Below, in pieces: positions 57,129-64,000 of a stretch of DNA of 64,000 nt. Source of the stretch: Mastigamoeba balamuthi. Its lineage: Eukaryota; Evosea; Mastigamoebida; Mastigamoebidae. The translations under genes and the position numbers were made by a program. The notes under the pieces are model-generated. The model had not been told where the DNA came from. It worked only from the letters and a program-made list of their open reading frames with translations, and did not search any database. The stretch is taken from assembly GCA_902651635.1 (NCBI GenBank), contig CACRSC010000002.1, positions 1 to 64,000 of the forward strand, written 5' to 3'. Positions within the stretch are counted from its first letter, which is position 1. Each line of letters starts with the position of its first letter.

Positions 57129-59039
57129 CTCTGCACTTGATATCTGTGGCACTGACTCAATCAAACACGATTCTATACGTCTCAGATTTCGGTCGGAGAT
57201 CAGGTACACCAGACATCCGTTGCGAGTTCGGTCTTCTTTTTCTGTTTTCCTTTGACGCACTCGCATGTGACTGGCATTGACTTCACATCGTGGGCCAAAA
57301 TGACCGTGCACATGCTCTCAGCACCTTGGCCCCTCTGGTAGGGCCTCCAACCCCCTCTGGCGACTTGACGGGAGTGCCGGGCCAGATGAGGTAGTGGCGG
57401 CACCCTCGGTGGACGGATCTTGCCAGTAAGAATTGTTTCCTTCAAACCTAAAATAAGAAGGAGTTATTTTCCACGGCTTCAGAAGCCCCTTTATATCCTG
57501 GCACGAGGGGTGCGGATCTCCAGCCATAGGAAAATTATTATAGGCATCGTGAAACTTCGTTTTTTCATTTTTTGTTCTTACAGTTATCCAATGTGTAACA
57601 CCAATGTATAACAAAAATATTTTTTGGGGACTTCACCCGTGTTTTGCTCTTAATAGGAAAAAAGGCGTAATTTGCGTTTTACACAACGCGCCCTTTTTAC
57701 ACAACATACCTTTTTAAACACAACACGCCGTTAGTCATTATTTGAAAAAGAAATGTGCAACTATTGAAAGTGCAGCATCTGCAGCAGCTGTAGTAGGTTT
57801 GCCCTGGTCTTCATGGGCACTGGACCCTCTCTTCCTCACTGCAGGGGTGGGGCACACCCAAAACGGTCACTGAGGCGGGCAAATTTGCTATCATTTCAAT
57901 TCTTAATTAAGGATAAGCACGGGGAAAAATCCCCCAAAATCTTAAACGGGGGTCAGGACGTCCTCTTCAATTATGCATACACAACCAGGGCAGGGCTTCC
58001 GGCCCAGAGCCACTGGCTCTGGCTTGCCTTTGCTTCGCAGCAAGTCCAAAACTGAAGACCATCTTGAACTTGAAGAGGTCAATCTTGTTCAACTTGCTAA
58101 TAGTCTTCAGAATGTCCCTGTCCCATGATGTGAGCTTTTTTTTCCTGACGTGATCCTGATTTCCGAGTACATTCATCAATTTAGCCATATTAAAAATCAC
58201 ATTTCAGATTGCCACTTAATGCACAGGTGCTTTTAGCCCTGCTTCACCTCTGCTGGCTTCCTTGTAGCTTCTCCTGGCTGGTCACTGCCTCTGCTGCCTC
58301 TGATGCAACTGCTTATAATGCCACTGATACTGATGCTACCGCCTTATCCTTCTTCCCTTCTGCCATCTTGCTTCACCTTTTCTGGTCCCTATAGGAATAT
58401 CGAACTCTTTTTGGTCTAGCTTTTGCCCATATAAAGAGAATTTTGGTCTTTTAAACTTGTTCTTCTGAAATCAGTCCATTCAATAATAACAATGTCGTCT
58501 GTTACTGCTCTGCTGGACAGGCCGGGTGTCTATGCCTCACAGTGCTGCCTACACAGATTAGTTGGCACAGACTACTTCATTAGTGAAGTTGGTTAACTAT
58601 TTTAAGTGTATTGATCAAATAAAATGAATGTTCTTAGCATTCCTAGCCAAGCAAGGCCCCTCAGATTCGTGGAACAGCTACTGTTGTCATACAGCAAATT
58701 AAGGAGTCATCTTTTTCTGAACGTTTCTATCAGTTCAAAATGACTCTGCAAGGGGCCTATCCCTCACTTGGTAGATGAAGGAACGAATAACAATGTTCAA
58801 TGCTCAATGTGTCAATAATCAAATGTAATATTCTGTGTCTTAATGTCTTTCATTCTCATATCTCTCTTCTTTCAATGTCAGCAATCTGGCTAACTCTGCC
58901 TTGTGCAACATACATACTGCTGCTGCTACCTTGCGACAGGTTATTATGAGTTCGGCCCTCTCCAGGCAATAAAGAACGGCATTTAGTTAGTTTAATTGGC
59001 ACCTAATCTTAGTGAGTCGTGGGGTAGCAGCTGCAGGCT
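57129..59039. other. upstream region and AT-rich belt, no gene recognised
   Basis: The promoter of the receptor gene should lie just above 57128. Further on there are AT-rich sequences with short CACAAC-type repeats (57.68-57.73 kb) and low-complexity frames, but no supported gene. Confidence 0.4.
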
Positions 59040-59945
59040 TCAGTAGCTTCTTGTCTTTCTGAGACAACCTTCCTGTCAGGCCCTTGACAGTTCAGGGCCT
59101 ATGGAGGGCCACGTGACTCTTGACGAGTGCCCACACGTTCTCAATTGGGTTCAGGTCCAGAGAGCAGGCTGGCCAGGGCATGCGGATCACATGTTTCACA
59201 CGTCTTCATCTCTGCACCACCTTGCTGGTGTGCATGGGGTCGTTGTCTTCCTGGAGCTGCCAGCCTTGGGGATTGAGTCCGTACAACTCTTGCACTGAAG
59301 GTAGGAGTGCCTTGTCATAGATTCCAGTAAGCCTCTCTCCATTGAGGTTCCCTGTGAAGACGTGGAGCTTTCCAAATCCTTGGGCCGAAAAGCATCCCCA
59401 AATGTGAACCTTGGCTGGATGCTTGACTTTGCAGACCACCACCGGGCTCCCTTTGCATTGCCAGAAAGCACGTGGGTATGTGAACAGCTTGATAGATGCC
59501 TCGTCAGTAAAAACAACCTAGTTCCAGTTCCAGTTCCAGTTCCGATGCTCATGGCACCAGGCAATGTGATTAATGCGATGACACTGTGAGAGCAACAGTT
59601 TGGCAAGCTGGGCCCTCTTCTGCAGGCCTGCCACACGCAAATGGAGGCAGATCATGTGAGAAGCAAGAGATACCCCTATCCTCTGCACCTTGCGGGCGAA
59701 GACCTTGGATGATGCTGCAGGGTTGCATAGGGCGATCTGGACGTTTTTTTATCTTCAGACACAGAAGGTTTTGCATGGGGCACCAGAGTGAGGCGCGTCC
59801 ACTGCTGAGGGCTCACCATCCCAGTTCTGCCACATCTTTGCGGTGTTGAGAGAACAGCCCACCTCCTTTGCAGCCGCAGCAGCACTGAGCTTGGGGCCAA
59901 GCCTGTGTGTCTGCAGGAACTTGAGCTTGTAGTGTTTTTTTCACT
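59040..59945 (-). pseudogene. Tc1/mariner transposase remnant 1
   Basis: Reads on the minus strand as a Tc1-type transposase: an N-terminal HTH-like part (FLQTHRLGPKLSAAAAAKEV), first aspartate in VVFTDEASIKLF, then VKHPAKVHIWGCFSAQGFGK, second aspartate in LQEDNDPMHTSKVV, and PACSPDLNPIENVWALVK with the third acidic residue. This gives a DD34E-like order. Several stops interrupt it (after KTFCV, at the end of the NWNWNWN run, after VVQR and after ALHRP). The NWNWNWN run comes from a GGAACT hexamer repeated four times, a local expansion. Inactive. Terminal repeats were not identified. Confidence 0.8.
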
Positions 59946-60032
59946 TAATGCCATATTAAATTTTGTGCTTGAATTTCAAAATCTTCAACCCCAAACGTGT
60001 CATGACACGTCATGACGTCATCTCGGATCATA

Positions 60033-60861
60033 TTATCCCGATACAATGATCACTGTGTTCTTCTTCTGCATGCCAGCCACTGCAAACGCCAGGTTGAGGA
60101 CGAGGCAGTTCAACTGCTTCTTCATGCTGGTGTTGACCGTAATGATGAGGTTGAGGAGAATGACGAGAGTCCACTCGTCCTCCACATAGGCCCAGTACAC
60201 ACTGCCAGACTGCAGCAATGTGGCCCGTTTGCCAGATTCCATGTGGCAAACGTCCCAGAAGTACATGTCACGCAGGCCCATGTGACGGGGGCCAGTCACA
60301 AAGCATGGGACAGTCATTGACCTGATCACTGGCAGGTATGTCCCAGTCTGTTTCAATTCAGTCAGACATTAGAATTGAGAATGAAATGCGTACTGCTCTG
60401 GCACTGACTTCCTTGGGAATCGTGCTGCTATCCGTGGTGATGTCTCCAGGGTGTGGTTGAGGGTACAGGGCCATGAGGTCAGCCTATTCGTGCTCAGAGC
60501 ACACTGCTGGGCAACCCGCCACACGGGGGTCCATGGCAGCAACCTGCTGCCTGGTGCGCACCCCAGCACCCCGGAATGCCCCCCAGTCACAGGAAGCTGA
60601 GGAAGCTGACCAGGGCCGGGGCTTCTGCCATGGCTGGAGCTCCCTGGCACCAGAGGAAGCAGGCCATCCCACGTTCTGGGCCTGCATGCTGGTGGGCTCA
60701 GCACTAGGGGCCCCCCCACTGTCGCTGTCGTCCTCATCCCCCTTCTGGTCCTGTTGCTCGTCCCCCACGTTCTCCTCCTGCTCGTCCTGCTGCTCAGCCT
60801 CTGCATCGTCCTGGTGCTTGGCGTCACTGTCCTGCTGCTCAGTCATCTTGTTCTGCTTCAA
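60033..60861 (-). CDS. unrecognised protein or fragment with acidic N-terminus
   Basis: The minus strand starts MKQNKMTEQQDSDAKHQDD with a strongly acidic, Gln/Glu/Asp-rich region (about 50 residues). Further on, in another frame likely reached by splicing, it reads SMTVPCFVTGPRHMGLRDMY and WAYVEDEWTLVILLNLIITV. Exon limits are unclear. No family recognised. Likely part of the repeat belt rather than a conserved host gene. Confidence 0.3.
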
Positions 60862-60932
60862 TTTTCAATTTTTGAAAATGATGTCATCTGCTGGCAGTAC
60901 AGCTGCAGGCATAGCAGGGATGGAAGCCAAAG

Positions 60933-61301
60933 ATGGCGCCTGGTCTATTCGCGGCAAGTACAAGCAGTACGCATGTGCACAAGGCTCAACTGGGCCCAGC
61001 CAACATCCCAGACAGCGACCCAGTTGACCCAGAACTGTGTCATGTTCAGGCACTCGAGGCCCAGGTCAGGAACCTCAGGCAACAGAACAGGCGGCTCAGC
61101 ACCCAGCTGAAGGTGTATAAGGGCATCAATAGACGGAATCCAGCACAGGAGTGTGCTGCGAAACACGAGCTGCAGAGTGCCGTGGAACCCACAGGGCTGG
61201 AGGAGGCCACGTTTCCTCAGTACATTGCTGCTCTGAGGCAGATGATGCCCAGCTTAATGCTCGTTCTGTGCTCTCTCCTGGGCTATAAGGACCAGCGATA
61301 A
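60933..61301 (+). CDS. short coiled-coil hypothetical protein
   Basis: An open frame of 122 residues with a plausible leucine-heptad coil (ALEAQVRNLRQQNRRLSTQL). It could be the last exon of a longer gene, since the first residues look unrelated. No family recognised. Confidence 0.3.
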   Translation: MAPGLFAASTSSTHVHKAQLGPANIPDSDPVDPELCHVQALEAQVRNLRQQNRRLSTQLKVYKGINRRNPAQECAAKHELQSAVEPTGLEEATFPQYIAALRQMMPSLMLVLCSLLGYKDQR

Positions 61302-61360
61302 GATGCTTGTTCTTATTCACAAATAGTTTTTGGTCTTACTGTAGCTTTATGTCTGCATAC

Positions 61361-63148
61361 TTTATCACTGGCGATAAAGAATTGGTGATCATTAATGGTT
61401 TGAGCAATGCTGTTCAGTCTTTGTTAATGCTAAACTGTTTAATCACCGGCAATAACAATAGACAGATTGTTGAATCTCAGGTGATAGCAGTCAAAGACAA
61501 CCAGATAAAGAAGGGGAAGAAGAAGGAAGAGTTCTTCTTCACAATTGAGACAGAACAAAAGAAGGAAGCCTCAGAGAAGAAGAAGAAGGAAAAGAAAAAG
61601 AAGTGCAATGAGCAAGGTGAAGGAAGTGTGCAAATGCATCGAGCAAAGCCACTTAGCTGTGATGGAGGCAGAGAACAACTTCAACCAATGACTACTTCCA
61701 CTTCTCTTCCCTGATGCCATAACTGGTAATGCCATAAAGTCATATATCATCTTAACACTGCTTCTGAAAGAAACCAAGAGGGCAATTGACACAAAGGGAG
61801 AGATCGTTCAGCCCAAGCTGTTTGGCATCACACCAACTCTGAGTGTACTGCCAATAATAGTCTCCTATCAAGTCGGAGACATTCCTGTAATTCTGGAGGG
61901 TGGGGCTTCCATATGGGGGAGTGTCCACTGGGACCACATCAACAACGGTAAGTACCTGTTTTCTCATTTTTCCAGATTTTGATAAATTCATGTTTTTCCA
62001 TTGATTTTCGCATTTCAGCTTATTTTTCGTGTTTAAAACACGAATTTTCTACTGTAATTTATACTACTTTTGTGAAATTTTAACCATAGCAAAAACTGGG
62101 GTTTGCAAAGAGGTACTTAGAGATGCAGACTCCTTGTGAGTGGCCATGCTCACTGAAAAATCAAGTCCCGTGGCTGGATGAGGTTTGAGGAGTGAGTAGT
62201 AGTTCTGAAGAAGGGGGCTCCAGTTAAGAAGAATGTCTTCTGTATCTGCAGCGTGGCTGTTACTTACACCCAGGGACCCGAAGAGGCATCAATTTCACTG
62301 TACCACAATTTGATGAGGTGTGATACATGTGTCTGGATGGCAACACATGGTGTCTCATTGCTTCTCACCTGGACATGTAGGGGTTTATCACTGGCGATCA
62401 ATCTAATGTATGTAGAAGAGAGATAATGAGCAAGGCTGTAGTCATGGAGATTGTGATGGCTAATGTTGTTCTCACTGACAACCAGATCCTTGCACTGTTG
62501 CATGGACTTCAGGCTACCGTGCACATGTATTCCTCCCATTCCTCACCCTGTGAAGGGTATGCTACCTGTTGTTTCCTTGATTTACCAACTTCTGAGTGCT
62601 GGTCTTTCTGGCTCCTCCAGTAGGAACCCGGACTGGACCTGACCCAGGGTCATCTCCCCTGGCAGCACCCCAGGAAGTAGTGCTTCATGAGGAAGCTCTT
62701 CACATGAAGCACATCGTCTTCATCTTGGAAAAGCAACGACTCAGCTTTGTCCTCCTGTTTGTTCAACATAAGCAGAGGAACCCAGGGAGAAAGATGCCAA
62801 TTTTTCTTTGTTTCTTCTTTGTTTCTTTGAACAATTCAACAGAGAGCACATCAGCTACACAGGTGCAGGCTCCCGTGAAACCACTTAAGTGCTACAAGGG
62901 GCAGAATGAAGAAAACAGCCAAGTCCGAGGAAGAAGAGGAAGCAGGCCAGGCACCGGACAAGGCACTCTCTTCTGTCTCCAAGAAGAGAAAGACAAAAAT
63001 AGAGTTACAGTTTCATTCTCAGTCTTACTTAAAGTCTGGTTCACTCTGTTCAAAGATATTGAAACATGTTCTTTCATTGATTTTGTGTTTTCTTATCGTT
63101 TTTCTCATAACTTCTTTTGGATTTCTTTCTTCAATCACTGGCGATTGA
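61361..63148 (+). repeat. unknown gene family, diverged copy 2
   Basis: Carries, in the same order as the 3.5-5 kb part of copy 1, a Lys-rich coil (about 61.50-61.62 kb), a segment ending VILEGGASIW (about 61.75-61.95 kb; copy 1 has ILEGGAFMW), a segment with VWMATHGVSL (62.32 kb), and KAVVMEIVMANVVLTDNQIL (62.43 kb; copy 1 has DKVIVEIVLADVGLTESQ). Four palindromes of the TTTATCACTGGCGATAAA type lie at about 61361, 61437, 62384 and 63131, the third inside a short intron. It appears partly decayed. Confidence 0.5.
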
Positions 63149-63402
63149 GCAATATATGACTAAGCATTTTATTTTGGTTCTTTCTTGAATTTTGTCAACT
63201 TGAAACTGCTCAGTCCTCTTTCCCTTCTTCTTTTTTGGTGTTTTTCTTTTTTATCCTAAAGTTTTATGTTTTCCATCTCTTTTTCGTTACTTTTTGCTGT
63301 TTTCCGATTTTTTCATTTTCAAATTTTAACAATTTTTTAAATTCGTTTTAACCTCTTTCTACACACTTGCAGTATGTTGTTTTTGTTAAATTAGCTGTCC
63401 TA

Positions 63403-63731
63403 CAGCCCTGGCCATAAGTAAGTTAATACTCCCCCAGAACAGACAAGCAAACAGACTTTTTTTGTCATAAGGGCCAGAGGGAGGAGAGGGGGAGTGCTGA
63501 TGATTAGTAGAGGGTGTAGTCCCCATTATCCTCTGTGACCCTTTCCAGGCGCGAATTCATACTCGTCACCAATTTTTGGGCGAGAGATTTCGGAAGCCTT
63601 GCCCATTCCTTGTGCAGCACGCGGTGCAGTCCCTTGACGTTCCGGGGGTGGTGTAACGCCACGCGAGCCTTGAGGAGAGACCACACGTTTTCTATTGGGT
63701 TGAGGTCCGGGGAGCATGCTGGCCAGGCCAT
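63403..63731 (-). pseudogene. Tc1/mariner remnant 2 (3' part of transposase and one end)
   Basis: The minus strand encodes MAWPACSPDLNPIENVWSLL and then about 50 further residues to the stop at 63504. This is the last third of a Tc1-type transposase, with the third acidic residue of the DDE triad. An end-like CAGCCCTGGCCATAAGTAAG directly after a TA (63401) is probably its terminal repeat. The 5' part is missing and is replaced abruptly by the duplicated receptor-gene segment at 63732. It belongs to a different subfamily from remnant 1. Confidence 0.8.
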
Positions 63732-64000
63732 GTGCACGCCCAGCACCCCGTCCCCCAGCGAGCTCGTCTTGCTGAACGCCGGCCACTGCGACCCCCTGCT
63801 CGCCGCCACGCAACATACGCACAAAACCGAGGCGGCCGTTGTCAGGTGCCATAGAGCGCACGCCGCGTGCTATGACTTTTTCAACAGTGTTATTCGTGGA
63901 TTGTGGTTTCGGAAAAAAAAAAGTAGCTGCGACCCACTTGGGCAGTTGGGAATCCCGGGCAAACAGCAACATCTTGGCGGAGGGCTGTCGCAAGCGTCAC
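63732..64000. repeat. segmental duplication, copy 2, running off the window end
   Basis: Nearly identical to 56611-56880 (one base shorter in a T run). It carries the receptor gene's exon 2 start (GSQWPAFSKTSSLGDGVLG) and intron 1. At its inner edge the frame continues in phase into the Tc1 transposase. Confidence 0.95.

Noticed and set aside
60369-60827. 152-residue minus-strand frame in a third reading
   Set aside because: Overlaps the acidic frame and looks like its shadow, with Arg/Thr/Ser-rich composition.

Overview
The window is nuclear DNA of a eukaryote, most likely a free-living unicellular protist. The genes have short GT-AG introns, and there are a 26S proteasome ATPase, a clathrin-adaptor cofactor, a SNARE, a chromodomain-bearing Ty3/gypsy-type element and a eukaryotic type-II tRNA-Leu. 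The secreted GH7 cellulase, the expanded arrestin-fold family, an RP2 homologue (usually kept by lineages with cilia) and a Crinkler/RHS-type NTPase would fit an amoeboid or amoeboflagellate protist such as an Amoebozoan. That placement is inference; the sequence does not name a species.

Layout. 1-8.2 kb is an AT-richer repeat belt. It holds a palindromic GTAG array, a decayed dispersed repeat, and a divergent pair of unrecognised genes peppered with a 20-bp palindrome (consensus TTTTATCRCATGYGATAAAA). 9.3-15.1 kb is GC-rich and carries three arrestin-fold genes and a Qb-type SNARE. 15.59-21.17 kb is one young LTR retrotransposon. 21.2-25.2 kb is repeat-rich, with a fossil DDE transposase. 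25.2-28.1 kb is a Crinkler/RHS-type P-loop NTPase gene. 28.1-32.6 kb is again repeats plus a broken second NTPase copy. 32.7-57.1 kb is a dense GC-rich host block: GH7 cellulase, arrestin remnant, arrestin 4, NECAP, an AT-hook protein, RP2, DONSON, proteasome Rpt5, an AAAP amino-acid transporter, a small heat-shock protein, tRNA-Leu(CAG), and a very large receptor-like gene. 57.1-64.0 kb is a second AT-richer belt with two Tc1/mariner remnants, a diverged second copy of the unknown 3.5-8.2 kb family, and a duplicate of the first intron and exon 2 start of the receptor gene.

The most unusual gene is the minus-strand gene at 52.26-57.13 kb. It encodes a signal peptide, about 13 FG-GAP (integrin-alpha-like) repeats, a cadherin-like domain, one membrane helix and a cytoplasmic PARP-type ADP-ribosyltransferase domain that keeps the His-Tyr-Glu positions. 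This looks like a cell-surface receptor with a built-in ADP-ribosylation output, an architecture I do not know from described families. The other strong structural signal is the palindrome family, which sits both between the divergent genes and inside short introns, and whose centre differs between the two copies of the unknown family.

The housekeeping genes are unrelated in pathway: vesicle traffic (NECAP, SNARE, arrestin-like), Arl3/cilium traffic (RP2), replication (DONSON), proteolysis (Rpt5), stress (Hsp20) and nutrient uptake (transporter, cellulase). They are packed with 100-400 bp between neighbours, and I see no operon-like logic. Exon limits given below were checked by reading frame, except where stated.
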